Positions 27,635-37,323 of a stretch of DNA of 64,000 nucleotides are shown here, in pieces. The DNA comes from Winogradskya humida. Lineage in GTDB: Bacteria > Actinomycetota > Actinomycetes > Mycobacteriales > Micromonosporaceae. Both the position numbers and the translations under genes were made by a program. How positions within the stretch are numbered: position 1 is the first letter of the stretch; each line of letters starts with the position of its first letter. The notes beneath the pieces are model-generated. The model did no database searches. It had not been told where the DNA came from and saw only the letters and a program-made list of their open reading frames with translations. Location of the stretch: the NCBI RefSeq assembly GCF_016862215.1, contig NZ_BOMN01000116.1, positions 1 through 64,000 on the forward strand, given 5' to 3'.

Positions 27635-28474
27635 TCAGCCGAGGCTGGCCCTGCCCTGTCGCCAATAACCGCGAAAGGCGACATGCGATCTGGGTACGCC
27701 GTGAGCGCCGACAAGGTGCCTGCGGATGCTCGTGGCCAACGACGACTCCCCCGCCGTCCAGGCGTAGAACGGCCCTGACCGCAGCGGCGTGCCCGTGACG
27801 GCCTGCAGGGCGAGGCTGCCCGGTGCGAGGCCCGGATCGTTGCGGGGCAGCCATTGGATGCGGCTGCCCTGCGGTGCGGTGATGTCGTCGCGGATGTCGC
27901 TGTCGCTGGGGATCTCGAGGTAGACGTCGGCGGGCAGAGCGGCGGTGGAGCGTTCCAGGATCGCGACGATCGCCGGCAGTGCGCTTTCGTCACCGGCCAG
28001 CAACTGCCATTCGGCGTCCGGTTGAGGCACGTAGCCGCACCCCTCGTCGAGGAAAGCGACCCTGTCGCCGGGCTTGGCCGACAGCGCCCACGCGGTGCCG
28101 GGAGCGGCCGGCCGATCGGCGGTGGCGGCTTCCTGGTGGACGGCCACCTCGATGTCGAACGCGGATATCTCCGGCCGGAACCGCCGAATGGTGTACGACC
28201 TGACCCGTGGACGCCGCCGGGCCGGTTGGAGAGCGTTCTGGATCATCCATCGCTCGCTGGCCGGCAGCGCTACCTCGTCCTGCCCGGGACCGGCGAAGAA
28301 GAGCCGGCCCCACTGGTCGAACCCCTGCTGTTCCAGGTGGCGGACGTCGTCTCCGCCCAGCGTGACGCGCATGAAATGCGGGCTGATCTCCTCGCGGGCG
28401 ATGACGGTCAGCGCCAGCATCCGCCGGTGACGAGGACGGCGATACCGGTTCGTCAGCTCACCAAGGCTGTTCAT
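27635..28474 (-). CDS. Siderophore-interacting FAD/NAD(P)H reductase, ViuB-type (279 aa)
   Basis: ATG at 28474 after AAGGA. FAD-binding region: RVTLGGDDVRHL, RPRVRSYTIRRF (the RxYT flavin motif) and FDIEVAVH. SIP C-terminal domain: LLAGDESALPAI, YAWTAGESSLATSIRRHLVG and the family end FRGYWRQGRA. The enzyme reduces ferric siderophores in the cytosol to release iron. It is divergent from the AraC regulator at 28529 with 54 bp between, a usual regulator-target pairing. Confidence 0.93.
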   Translation of the reverse strand: MNSLGELTNRYRRPRHRRMLALTVIAREEISPHFMRVTLGGDDVRHLEQQGFDQWGRLFFAGPGQDEVALPASERWMIQNALQPARRRPRVRSYTIRRFRPEISAFDIEVAVHQEAATADRPAAPGTAWALSAKPGDRVAFLDEGCGYVPQPDAEWQLLAGDESALPAIVAILERSTAALPADVYLEIPSDSDIRDDITAPQGSRIQWLPRNDPGLAPGSLALQAVTGTPLRSGPFYAWTAGESSLATSIRRHLVGAHGVPRSHVAFRGYWRQGRASLG

Positions 28475-28528
28475 CGGCCCATCCTTGGCCGGCCGAGGGG
28501 GATGCGACCACCGGTAAGCTGCCGTCTT

Positions 28529-29317
28529 ATGCCGGAAGCCCGCCACACTTTCCCGCCGTCGGACGACCTGCACGGGGAGACCCCGAGCGGCGCGGGCTGG
28601 CTTCCGCACGGCTTCCAGCTCGCGCCCCATTCACACCCTGAGGGGCAATTGGTGTACGCCGCCGCGGGTGCCCTGGCCACGACCACCGACCGGGGCACCT
28701 GGGTGGCACCGGCCAACCGGGTGACCTGGACGCCGCCGGGGTTCCGGCATTCGCATCGCTTCTACGGCGAGACCGATGTCCGGCTCATCGCGATTCCGGC
28801 CGAACGCTGCGGCGACCTGGTGGCGCACCCGGGCGTCTTCGCGGTCGATCCCCTGTTGCGCGAGGTCCTGCTGGCTCTGACCGACCGGCCCGAGACGCGC
28901 CCCGGCGCCCACGACCGGTTGTGTGCCGTCATCATCGACGAACTCACCAAGGTCCCCGAGGAGTCCCTGCACCTGCCGGAGCCTCGCGACGACCGGCTGC
29001 AGAAGGTGACCGATCTGCTGCACGAGAACCCCGCCCGCTCGTCAACGCTGCACGAGCTGGGCCGCATCGCCGGGGCGAGCGAGCGCACCCTGAGCCGGCT
29101 CTTCCACGCCGAGCTGAGCATGAGCTTCCACCGGTGGCGCACCGTCCTGCGCGTCCAGCACGGCCTGATCCACCTCACCGACGGCCGCTCCGTCACCGAG
29201 ACCGCGGCGCTGTGCGGATGGCTGAACCCGACCAGCTTCATCGAGGCGTTCACCGAGGTCGTCGGTCAGACGCCGGGTCGCTATCAGGCGCAACACGGCT
29301 TGGCGGGTTCCCGGTAA
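28529..29317 (+). CDS. AraC-family transcriptional regulator with cupin domain (262 aa)
   Basis: N-terminal cupin (HSHPEGQLVYAAAGALATTT, WVAPANRVTWTPPGFRHSHR) and a C-terminal double HTH (STLHELGRIAGASERTLSRL, FHAELSMSFHRWRTVLRVQH, VTETAALCGWLNPTSFIEAF, TPGRYQ). Short divergent spacing suggests it regulates the siderophore-interacting gene, and possibly the monooxygenase gene downstream (88 bp). Confidence 0.92.
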   Translation: MPEARHTFPPSDDLHGETPSGAGWLPHGFQLAPHSHPEGQLVYAAAGALATTTDRGTWVAPANRVTWTPPGFRHSHRFYGETDVRLIAIPAERCGDLVAHPGVFAVDPLLREVLLALTDRPETRPGAHDRLCAVIIDELTKVPEESLHLPEPRDDRLQKVTDLLHENPARSSTLHELGRIAGASERTLSRLFHAELSMSFHRWRTVLRVQHGLIHLTDGRSVTETAALCGWLNPTSFIEAFTEVVGQTPGRYQAQHGLAGSR

Positions 29318-29405
29318 TTGCCGTCCAGTTAACGGTGGTCGGCGGTCGGCGCGGCAATCAGAGTGGAGGTCAACGCGCCGCACCACGTCATGGAGGCTGG
29401 ACTTG

Positions 29406-30569
29406 ATGATCGAAACCACCGTCGTCATCGTCGGAGCCGGGGTCGCCGGGCTCACGCTCGGCAACTTCCTGCTCCGCAACGATGTCAGCTGCATCGTCCT
29501 GGAGAAGAACACCCGCGAATACGTCGAACAGCGCCAGCGTGCCGGGACGGTCGACGCTCGCGGCGTACGCATGTATCGCGCCTGGGGTCTTGGCGAGGTG
29601 CTGAACGGCGACCCACTGCCCGAAGTCGCCGGCGGCTTCTGGATCGACGGCGAGGAGTTGCCGATCGAATTCGACGACGAGGACACCAACGACAGCATCC
29701 TCTGCCCGCAGCAGGTTCTCGTCCGCAACCTCACCGATGCCTTCCTGCGCGACGGCGGAGACCTTCGCTTCCAGGCCGCCGACGTCACCCTGGCCGACCT
29801 CACCACCGACGTCCCCCTCGTGCGATATGTCGACACCGACGGCTCGGCACAGGTCATCCGCGCCGGCTTCGTCGCCGGTTGCGACGGCGACCGGGGCGTC
29901 ACCAGGGCATCCATCCCCGACGGGATCCTGACCCGCTACTCCCACGAGTACGGCTACGCGTGGCTCAGCGTCCTCGCCGCGGTGCCGGGAACCTCGTCGG
30001 GCATGGCCATCCACTCGCGTGGCCTCGCCGGCCTGATCCCGCGCGGGGCGAACGCCAGCCGCATCTACCTCCAGATCCCCTTGACCTCCACTGTGGAGCA
30101 GTGGCCGGACGAACGGATCTGGAACGAGCTCGAAGCCCGGTACGGTTCCGCCCGGCAGACCGGCCCGATCATCGAGAAGCGGATCGTGCCCCTGCGCAGC
30201 GTGGTCTACGAGCCCATGCGGTACGGCAGGCTGTACCTGCTCGGGGACGCCGCGCACATCGTGCCGCCGATGAGCGCGAAAGGCATCAACCTCGCCCTCA
30301 ACGATGCCGAGACGTTCGCCCGCGCCGTGATCCAGCAGGTCCGCAACGACGACGCGGGCCTGCTCGACAGCTACTCCGACGACTGCCTGGGCCACATCTG
30401 GAACTACCAGGCCTTCGCCGCCTGGATCACCGACACCATGCACGACGCCGGTGACACGTCCTACGCGGGAGAATTCCGCAAGAAGATCGCCCGGGCGGAA
30501 CTGCAGCGTCAGTTCGCCTCGCCCGCCGCGAACCGGCTCTTCGCCGAGCTCACCTCCGGCGTGAACTGA
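29406..30569 (+). CDS. pobA: FAD-dependent aromatic monooxygenase, PobA-like (387 aa)
   Basis: ATG at 29406 (GGAGG upstream; TTG at 29403 is an alternative). Motifs of group A flavoprotein hydroxylases: GxGxxG in VVIVGAGVAGLTLG (residues 10-15), the R of EQRQRAGTVDARGVRMY, GCDGDRGVTR (DG motif) and LLGDAAHIVPPMSAKGINLA (GD motif, also typical of 4-hydroxybenzoate 3-monooxygenase). Length matches PobA (about 390). It would hydroxylate 4-hydroxybenzoate to protocatechuate using NAD(P)H and O2. The exact substrate is inference; no pca genes are adjacent. Confidence 0.85.
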   Translation: MIETTVVIVGAGVAGLTLGNFLLRNDVSCIVLEKNTREYVEQRQRAGTVDARGVRMYRAWGLGEVLNGDPLPEVAGGFWIDGEELPIEFDDEDTNDSILCPQQVLVRNLTDAFLRDGGDLRFQAADVTLADLTTDVPLVRYVDTDGSAQVIRAGFVAGCDGDRGVTRASIPDGILTRYSHEYGYAWLSVLAAVPGTSSGMAIHSRGLAGLIPRGANASRIYLQIPLTSTVEQWPDERIWNELEARYGSARQTGPIIEKRIVPLRSVVYEPMRYGRLYLLGDAAHIVPPMSAKGINLALNDAETFARAVIQQVRNDDAGLLDSYSDDCLGHIWNYQAFAAWITDTMHDAGDTSYAGEFRKKIARAELQRQFASPAANRLFAELTSGVN

Positions 30570-30641
30570 AGTCCACCATTCGTACAGTCCACTAAGGATC
30601 CCGGCCATGGCAGGGTGAGGTGTACGACGGGGGGTGCGGAT

Positions 30642-31703
30642 ATGGATCTGCTGAGTGGGACCGGTGCACTCGTGGTGATCACCACGCTGATCGTCAGCGT
30701 GCTGCTGTGCGTGATCGCCGGGGACCGCGTGGACGCCTTCCTGCGCCTGACCGGGCCGGTGATCGCCGCGGGCGTGGTAGCGATCTACGGCTGCGCGGCG
30801 CTGCTCCTGGCGGCTCCGGCTGACCTTCTCAGCGGCAACCCCGGCAGCAGCGGCGCGGCCTGGACGACACTGCTGATCGCGCTGGCAGTAGCCCTGTTGC
30901 TGGCACGCCGTTTCCGCTCGCACAGCCGGGAACCCCTGCTCGCCGTCGCGGGCCGGGCGCTGATCCTGCTGGTCTGCTGCTCGGGTGCGAGATATCTCGC
31001 CCGTCTCGCGGGTTTCCCGGTCGACGCGTTCTGGACGGCGGCCGCGGTCTCCTTGGCCGCGCTGATGTTGACCGTCGCCGCGTTCGAGTTCATCCGCCGG
31101 CCGGGAGTCCTGCACCTCGTCGTGCGGGCGTTCGTGCTGCTGTCGGCGACCGGGTTGGTGGCGGCCTGGGCGATAGCGAACCACGTCCCGGTGTACGCGG
31201 ATCCGCGTACGGCCTCGCCGCGGACGCTCTGGGTGATGCTGCTCGTCGAGCCGCTGGGCGCCCTCGCCATCCTCCTGCTGGCGATCGCGACGGTCCGCCA
31301 CTTCGCGCCCGCCCTGCTGCCCGACAGCAGGCGGACGCCGATGGCGGGAGAGATCTGGAACGCCTTCGTGACGTTCGACAGCGGCGACGACGAGGGCAAG
31401 GACCGGCCGGTGCTGGTGCTGCGTGGCGGTGGCGATCAGGCCACGATCCTGAAGATCACCAGCCAGGACAAGAGCCGCTTCGCCGGCTACCTGCCGCTGC
31501 CCCGCAACCGGTGCCGGGCGGTGCTGACCAAGGACAGCTGGCTCGAGCTGAACCCGATGCCGCTGCCCGCGGAGTCCTTCCGCTCGTACCGGGGCCGCTG
31601 CCCGGCCTGGGTCCTGGCCGAGGTCCGCCGGCGTGACCTGCTCCCGGCGGGCTTCGGGGCGGGCCGGGTGCGCAGCTGGCTGACCGCCGTCCGGGCCCGC
31701 TGA
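30642..31703 (+). CDS. Membrane protein with C-terminal PemK/MazF-like domain (353 aa)
   Basis: ATG at 30642 after GGGGGTG. Six or seven hydrophobic segments fill residues 5-225. The C-terminal 120 residues (from about 233) start with GEIWNAFVTFDSGDDEGKDR then PVLVLRGGGD and ATILKITSQDKSR, the beta-barrel opening of PemK/MazF endoribonucleases. The conserved Trp/Asp strand, the KDRPVLVL strand and a Thr/Ser-containing strand are present. No antitoxin ORF lies beside it. Known MazF toxins are small soluble proteins, so the membrane fusion is unusual; it may have a non-toxin role. Confidence 0.75.
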   Translation: MDLLSGTGALVVITTLIVSVLLCVIAGDRVDAFLRLTGPVIAAGVVAIYGCAALLLAAPADLLSGNPGSSGAAWTTLLIALAVALLLARRFRSHSREPLLAVAGRALILLVCCSGARYLARLAGFPVDAFWTAAAVSLAALMLTVAAFEFIRRPGVLHLVVRAFVLLSATGLVAAWAIANHVPVYADPRTASPRTLWVMLLVEPLGALAILLLAIATVRHFAPALLPDSRRTPMAGEIWNAFVTFDSGDDEGKDRPVLVLRGGGDQATILKITSQDKSRFAGYLPLPRNRCRAVLTKDSWLELNPMPLPAESFRSYRGRCPAWVLAEVRRRDLLPAGFGAGRVRSWLTAVRAR

Positions 31704-31709
31704 CCACCG

Positions 31710-32805
31710 TCAGGCGCGGCCGCACAGGGCGTTCTGGATGAGCTTGTCGGCCGCACGTTGCTGCTGTAGTTGGTGCTCCAGCGTGTCTCCGAGCGCGGTC
31801 GACATGGACACCACCGCACTTCGCCGGCCGTCGTCGGTGACGCCGGTGCCGGTGATGAAACCGGCGTCGCCGCCGTCGTGGCCCCAGTAGAAACCGCCGC
31901 ACGGCAGCGGACGACGGGCGAGGCCGAGCCCGTACTGTCCATGGGGCCAGATCTGTTCGATGTCGGCGCTGACCGGCACTGTTCTTTTCATGTCGGCCAG
32001 TTGCGCCGGTCGCAGAAGTCCGCCGCTCAGCAGCGTACGGAAAAATTGGGTCCAGATCTTTGGTGCTGGAAATGACGGAGTCCGGGTCGCCGGAGACCTG
32101 TTCGGTGACATCTGTCAGCTCGCCGGTCCCGAAGAGTTGGTACGCCTGCGCGTGCGGCCCCGGCAGGCCCGCCGACGTTCCCGGGAACGTCGTGTCGTGC
32201 AGGCCGAGTGGCCGGACTATCCGGTCTTCGGTCTCCTCGCGCAGGGACCGGCCGGTGACCCGTTCGATGATCATCGCGACCAGGATGAAACCGGTATTGG
32301 AGTAGTGCCAGCCCGATACCAGGGGGTGGTTCATCGCCCGCGCCACGAGCTGCTCTCGGGTGTAGACGTCGTAGCGTTGCTCAAGGTATTCCGCCGGCGT
32401 CGTGTATCCGGGCAGGTCATCGGTGATGCCGCTGGTGTTCTGCAGGAGCTGGCGCACGGTGATCCGGCTCCCGTCGTAGCCGTCGCCGCGCACGACGCCG
32501 GGTAGCCACCGCTCGACGGTGTCGTCGAGGGACAGCCTGCGTTCCCCGACCAGCTGCAGCGCGACGACGGCCTCGAACGCCTTGTGGGTGCTCGCGATCC
32601 GGAACCGTCCATCGGACATCATCGGCCGGCCGGTGGCGAGGTCGGCGACGCCGCTGGTTGCTGTGTGGTGCCGCCCGTCGGAGGTGGTGACCCGGGCCTG
32701 CACGCCGGTCACCCCGAGTGCGTGGAGGGCGTCGGCGTCGCGTTCCACCCCGGCGCCGGTGAGGGCCACGATCACGACCATCGCTATTACGCTGTTCAGT
32801 CCCAT
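31710..32805 (-). pseudogene. Serine hydrolase (beta-lactamase/DD-peptidase family), frameshifted
   Basis: Frame A from 32805 gives a signal-anchor, S72-T-H-K75 (SxxK nucleophile), Y168-S-N170 and KDL at about residue 250. Near 32055 (GATCTGGACCC) one extra base breaks the frame. Frame B then gives TQFFRTLLSGGLLRPAQLAD and the third motif region (YWGHDGGDAGFITGTG) to the stop at 31710. Joined, it is a normal D-alanyl-D-alanine carboxypeptidase/class C-like hydrolase of about 360 residues. Either a pseudogene or a sequencing error; all three motifs survive, so the lesion is recent if real. Confidence 0.85.
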
Positions 32806-32892
32806 GCCGTCCGACGCTATGAGGTGCGGCGGCGGCAGACGATACAGCTGGCTGTAGTGCCACGGCGGTGACCGCCGGGCAGACTCGACGCC

Positions 32893-34045
32893 ATGTCACG
32901 CGGGCGGTGGTCTCAGGTGTGGCGCGGCGGGATCTACCTTCTGGGATCGCTGGTGTCCGGGATCGTCACGGTGCTCGCGCTGCCCCTGCTGTGCGCTCCG
33001 CGGTTTGCTCTACTGTGGGCAGACAAGCATCGCGACCGCGCCAGTCGTCTTCTCGGTACGCCACCGGCGGCACGCGCCGATACGACCACGCGCCGCGCTC
33101 TGCTCTGGCTTCCGGTGAACGCCGTGACCGGGGTGGCGCTCGGTCTGCTCGCGCTGCTGTGCGTGGGCAACGTCGTCGTCGCCACGATCGCCACCCCGCT
33201 GTGGTGGGCGTTCACCTTCGAGGAACGGCCACGGCTGTTCATCGACATCGCGGTGACCGGCTGGACCACCGCGCTCACGCTCGGCCCGCTGCAGATCGTC
33301 CTGCTGGCCGCGCTGGCTTTTCCTCGGCTTCCCACCGATCGCTCGTACGCACGCGCGGATCTGCCTGGTCGTGTTGTCGCGCTCGACAGCCGAGGAGCTC
33401 ACCGAACGGGTCGCCGTGCTGACCCGCACCCGGGCGGACGTGCTCGACGCCCACGGCGCGGAACTGCGCCGCATCGAGCGCGACCTGCACGACGGCACCC
33501 AGGCCCGGCTGGTGTCGATCGCGATGCGGCTGGCCGTCGCCCGGCAGGTGCTGACCGACGATCCCCGTGACGAACAGTTTCTGGGAGAACTTCTTCGCGA
33601 TGCCCACGAAGGAACCGAAGAGGCCATGACCGAACTCCGCGACGTCATCCGTAGCGTCTATCCCCCGATCCTCGCCGACCGTGGGCTGGCCGGTGCGCTG
33701 ACCGCGGTGACCACCCGCTGCGGCGTACCGACCCGGCTGGACATCGGTGATCTCGGCCGGGTGCCGGCGGCGGTGGAGGCCGTCGTCTACTTCGCCGTCG
33801 CCGAGTCGCTCACCAATGTCGCCAGACACAGCCGGGCGACCGCGGCGGGTGCACGGGTGAGCCGTACGGCAGACCGGTTGTCCGCAGTGATCACCGACAA
33901 CGGCATCGGCAGCGCCGATCAGCGGCGGGGAACCGGTCTGGCCGGGATCCGCCGCCGGATTCTCGCCCTCGACGGCACCATCACCATCAACAGCCCGCCC
34001 GGTGGGCCCACGACCATCACGATGGAGCTGCCATGCGGGTTGTGA
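32893..34045 (+). pseudogene. NarL-type sensor histidine kinase, frameshifted
   Basis: Frame 1 from ATG 32893 encodes the N-terminal membrane sensor (YLLGSLVSGIVTVLALPLL, VTGVALGLLALLCVG, LQIVLLAALAFP) seen in actinobacterial NarL-type kinases. Between about 33320 and 33350 the homology moves to frame 2: ARICLVVLSRSTAEELTERV, HisKA_3 box RRIERDLHDGTQARLVSIAM, N-box ESLTNVARHSRAT and GTGLAGIRRRILALDG, ending at 34045. The ATPase part overlaps the response regulator start by 13 bp. If the break is real, a GTG at 33371 could still yield a soluble kinase fragment. Confidence 0.85.
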
Positions 34046-34686
34046 TCGCTGAGGACAACGTGCTGCTGTCCACCGGCCTGGAGCTGCTCCTCGGCCGCTA
34101 CAACTGCCAGGTGGCAGCCGTCGTCGACAACGCGGCGGACTTCCTCACCGCGGTGCGGGACCACCAACCCGACGTCACCATCGTCGACGTCCGGCTGCCG
34201 CCGTCATTCCGGGACGAGGGCATCCGAGCCGCCCTGCGAGCCCGTCGCGAACACCCCGGCCTGCCGATCCTGGTGCTTTCTCAGTACGTCGAGCAGCAGT
34301 ACGCCGCCGAACTGCTCGCCACCACCGGCGGCGGCATCGGCTACCTCCTCAAGGACCGCGTCAGCCGGGTGGAGGAGTTCGTCGACGCCCTGCACCGCGT
34401 CGCCGCCGGTGGCACAGCGATGGACCCCGAGGTCATCGCCCAGCTGGTCCAGCACGCCGGCGACCCGATCGCCACCCTCACCGCCCGCGAACGCGAAGTG
34501 CTCGCCCTGATGGCGCAGGGCCGCGACAACACCACCATCGGCCACCGGCTCCACATCACCGACAACGCGGTCCACAAACACATCGGCAACATCTTCGCCA
34601 AACTCGGCCTCGCCATCACCGACACCGGCCACCGCCGCGTCCTCGCCGTCCTCACCCACCTCAACGCGGCCGGCACCAGCCCCTAA
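34033..34686 (+). CDS. NarL/LuxR-family response regulator (217 aa)
   Basis: Receiver domain with acidic pocket AEDN, phosphoacceptor Asp in TIVDVRLPP, and lysine in YLLKDRV. C-terminal LuxR HTH (LTAREREVLALMAQGRDNTT, IGHRLHITDNAVHKHIGNIF, AKLGL). Overlaps the kinase gene, so it is the cognate partner. Its 3' end overlaps the convergent 34683 gene by 4 bp. If the kinase is truly dead the regulator may be orphaned or cross-activated. Confidence 0.95.
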   Translation: MRVVIAEDNVLLSTGLELLLGRYNCQVAAVVDNAADFLTAVRDHQPDVTIVDVRLPPSFRDEGIRAALRARREHPGLPILVLSQYVEQQYAAELLATTGGGIGYLLKDRVSRVEEFVDALHRVAAGGTAMDPEVIAQLVQHAGDPIATLTAREREVLALMAQGRDNTTIGHRLHITDNAVHKHIGNIFAKLGLAITDTGHRRVLAVLTHLNAAGTSP

Positions 34687-35339
34687 CCGAGAAGCGCCGC
34701 AAGCGGATCCGAGTCAACCGGCTCCTCAAAGACAACCCCACTCGCCATGGCCACAAGCATCGCCCGGTACTGCGGCCCATGCTCCGCGAACGGCGTGGAC
34801 ACCTCAATCGTCGCAAGCTTGTCCCCCTGCGGCGACGGCACGAACGCCTCCAGCTGCCACACCGGCGACTCCACCCCCTCGGCCAGCACGTGCTGCCCCG
34901 GGATCGCGGGAGCCGGCATCAGCGTGACGCGCTCAAAGAACAGCGCCGGCCCGTTGGGTAGGTCGACCAGGTCCGTCTGACCCGCTTCGCCCGCGCCGGC
35001 CTTGGCTTCGAGCAGATCTTTGAGTACGAGCCGCGGGTTGTTCTCCTCGGGAAACTCCAGCAGCGTCACGACCAGCGATGAGGTGATCAGCTGGTCGTTG
35101 AGGGCGGAGCGGTGCCGCCCGACGCCACAGTAGACGGCCCGGCGCTCCGCCAGCGTCTCCAGGAAGACCTGCAAGGAGGACAGGACCGTGTCGCCGGCTT
35201 CGCGGATGTTCGGCGGGCCGAGCTCGGTTACCAGCTTGCCGACGGCCTCGACGGTCTCCGCGATGCCGGTCAGCGGCAGTGCCGCATATCCCTGCGGGAT
35301 CTCCACCCACACCCCGGCCTGTTCGACAGGATCAGTCAT
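34683..35339 (-). CDS. Type VII-associated hypothetical protein (218 aa)
   Basis: ATG at 35339, 8 bp inside the end of the preceding WXG gene, so it is the last gene of a four-gene operon. Soluble mixed fold (VWVEIPQGYAALPLTGIAET, LSSLQVFLETLAERRAVYCG, LEAFVPSPQGDKLATIEVST). No enzyme motif. Similar proteins accompany WXG100 genes in Micromonosporaceae (recalled). It may act as chaperone or immunity partner for the larger WXG protein. Confidence 0.7.
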   Translation of the reverse strand: MTDPVEQAGVWVEIPQGYAALPLTGIAETVEAVGKLVTELGPPNIREAGDTVLSSLQVFLETLAERRAVYCGVGRHRSALNDQLITSSLVVTLLEFPEENNPRLVLKDLLEAKAGAGEAGQTDLVDLPNGPALFFERVTLMPAPAIPGQHVLAEGVESPVWQLEAFVPSPQGDKLATIEVSTPFAEHGPQYRAMLVAMASGVVFEEPVDSDPLAALLG

Positions 35340-36579
35340 CTCCGCCACCGACCAGCCCCTGTCCCGTGGCAAAGCTCTTCTTGGCCATGCCGACGGTCTT
35401 GTTGATCACGTTCAACGCCCCCGGTACAGCGTCCACGTTTTTCATGGCCAACGGCACTGCCGCCGTGATCTTCTCGATGACGATGGGCACCTCCGGCACG
35501 ACCTTGGCGACGTTTTTCATCACGAAGCCCGGATCCTTGGCGGCCTCACTGACGATCTGTGTGATCGACTTGGCGCCTCGGACTCCGTCGACAACAACCT
35601 CGCCGCCCTTCGCCACCTTGCCCACCGCACCAACGCCCGGGACCAGCCCGATGACGTCCCCACCGAGCTGGATGGCCGAGCCCCAGTTGCCCTTGAAATC
35701 ACCGTGGAGCATCTCCCCCAGATCCTGTCGGACCTTGGGGTTGGCAATGGTTGTCGCGAGCGCACCGACCCCGGCGACCGCGGACACGGCAAACGCGATG
35801 ACATCGATCGGCGGCGGCGTGACAAGCGCGATGAGGCCGGCGACTGCCGAGATCGTGCTGAGCACCGAGTGAATTTCGTCGAGGTGGTCCTCCACCCAGG
35901 AGGCGGCCCCGACCACGCCGTCCAGGATGTCGTCACCGAGCTGGCTCAGCAGGCCTTTGCTGGGTGCGAACTTGGCGGCTTCCTTCAGCAGGTCGGCCAC
36001 CTTGCTGGCGGCCGCATCCCATTCGTCGTGCAGCTGTTGCGCCAGCTTGCGGAGGTGCGCGAGCACGTCCAGGGCCATGTCAAGGTCGGTGTTCGCGTCG
36101 CGCAACACCATGGTGGCTCGGTCCAGCCTCTGCTGCGCGTTCTGCAGTTCGGCCTCGTTGTCGAAATACTGCCCGGCGAGATTCAGGTCCGGGCTGGCCG
36201 CCGCCGACTGCTGCTTGTTCTCCGCAGCGGTGACGTCCCGCTGCGCGTCGGCGGCCTGCCGTTCGAGATCGGCGGCCCGTTCCTGATAGCCGTCGAGGCT
36301 CGTGCTCCAGCCCCGCAGCGCGTTGACAGCGGTGTTGAGCGACTGGTTGGCCTTGGACAGATCCTCGATGAGCGTCGAGTTCAGGTGTGCGCGGAACGCG
36401 TCACCGGCAGCGCCCTGCCAGACCCCCGAGTTGTCGTTCCGCAAGCTGTTCATCAGGTCGTTCGCCTGCAGCATCGAGGACGAGGCCCGGGAGATCTTCT
36501 GCTGCATCACCGAGACGCTCGCGGTCGAACCCGGGGCCGGATCAAACCCCAGATTCGGGTACGCCGTAGTGGCACCCAA
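35332..36579 (-). CDS. WXG100-domain effector-like protein (415 aa)
   Basis: TTG start at 36579 following GGGGAGGAA. The N-terminal 100 residues form a helical hairpin with the WxG turn (SGVWQGAAGDAFRAHL). A coiled-coil middle follows (ERAADLERQAADAQRDVTAA, NEAELQNAQQRLDRA). The C-terminal half has hydrophobic Gly/Ala-rich segments (IALVTPPPIDVIAFAVSAVA, GGDVIGLVPGVGAVGKVAKG), as in type VII-secreted LXG/PPE-like proteins whose tails insert in membranes. No known toxin domain recognised. Component of the 37668-34683 operon. Confidence 0.8.
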   Translation of the reverse strand: MGATTAYPNLGFDPAPGSTASVSVMQQKISRASSSMLQANDLMNSLRNDNSGVWQGAAGDAFRAHLNSTLIEDLSKANQSLNTAVNALRGWSTSLDGYQERAADLERQAADAQRDVTAAENKQQSAAASPDLNLAGQYFDNEAELQNAQQRLDRATMVLRDANTDLDMALDVLAHLRKLAQQLHDEWDAAASKVADLLKEAAKFAPSKGLLSQLGDDILDGVVGAASWVEDHLDEIHSVLSTISAVAGLIALVTPPPIDVIAFAVSAVAGVGALATTIANPKVRQDLGEMLHGDFKGNWGSAIQLGGDVIGLVPGVGAVGKVAKGGEVVVDGVRGAKSITQIVSEAAKDPGFVMKNVAKVVPEVPIVIEKITAAVPLAMKNVDAVPGALNVINKTVGMAKKSFATGQGLVGGGDD

Positions 36580-36605
36580 TGTCGTTTCCTCCCCGTGAGT
36601 CTTTG

Positions 36606-37322
36606 TTACTTAGGGCGACGCGTTATCCGGTCGCCCGGTCGATAGAGGATCGCGACGCCGGCCCACGGCGCCTTACGCGCGGGCTTGTTCGGCTCGTCGG
36701 CGAACCAGGCGCGGTACATGTCCAGGTATGCGTAATCGACAGGTTGCCCGGCGGGTGGCAGCCTGTCGGCCTGACCGGTACGCAGCAGCTCAATCGCCTT
36801 GATCTGGGGAAAAACGGTGCTCCACGGGCTTTTGGCGAAGCGGATCGTGTCCGGCGACCCGCCGAACGGCCGGTAGGCCACCAACGATGTGGGATCGCCG
36901 GCGATTTCGAGCGCGCCACCCGGTTCGTGCAGCAGATCGTCCTCCACGTCGGGCTTACCCCACATCGAATAGTGGAACGACGGCGCGCTCAGCTCACCGA
37001 TCGGCGCCCCGGTGTACGGATCGAGCAGCTGAAACACATCCACGGACCGCGCCCAGTGGTACGAATCCCACAGGCTCAGGCTGATGAGGTATTTCCACCC
37101 GGTCTGCTCGGCCTGCCAGCGCCCGAAGCGATAGTTCACCCGCTGCCACGGATAGGCCGCGAGCAATGAATAAGTATCGCGGGCCTGCTTGAGGATCCGC
37201 TTCTGCTTGGACCCGCCGCCTGCCGCCGCGGCCTCGAGCACGTCCAGCTCGGCAATCTTCGCCGCGCGCAGATTTCCGTCGGTGAGGGCGGAACCGGGGC
37301 GGATGGGGTCGGCTGGGGTCAT
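36606..37322 (-). CDS. Hypothetical protein in type VII-like operon (238 aa)
   Basis: ATG at 37322 lies one base after the stop of the WXG gene (TGACATG). Contains aromatic-rich segments (YSLLAAYPWQRVNYRFGRWQ, WKYLISLSLWDSYHWARSVD, SFHYSMWGKPDVEDDLLHEP) in a soluble, signal-less protein. Family not recognised. Its tight spacing ties it functionally to the WXG pair. Confidence 0.7.
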   Translation of the reverse strand: MTPADPIRPGSALTDGNLRAAKIAELDVLEAAAAGGGSKQKRILKQARDTYSLLAAYPWQRVNYRFGRWQAEQTGWKYLISLSLWDSYHWARSVDVFQLLDPYTGAPIGELSAPSFHYSMWGKPDVEDDLLHEPGGALEIAGDPTSLVAYRPFGGSPDTIRFAKSPWSTVFPQIKAIELLRTGQADRLPPAGQPVDYAYLDMYRAWFADEPNKPARKAPWAGVAILYRPGDRITRRPK

Positions 37323-37323
37323 G

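Noticed and set aside
29388..31301. 637-codon minus frame across the monooxygenase and PemK-like genes
   Set aside because: It spans two well-supported plus-strand genes and has no coherent domain.
35188..36645. 485-codon frame opposite the WXG-domain gene
   Set aside because: Mirror frame; His/Arg/Asp-rich without domain. The minus-strand gene has the WxG motif and ribosome site.
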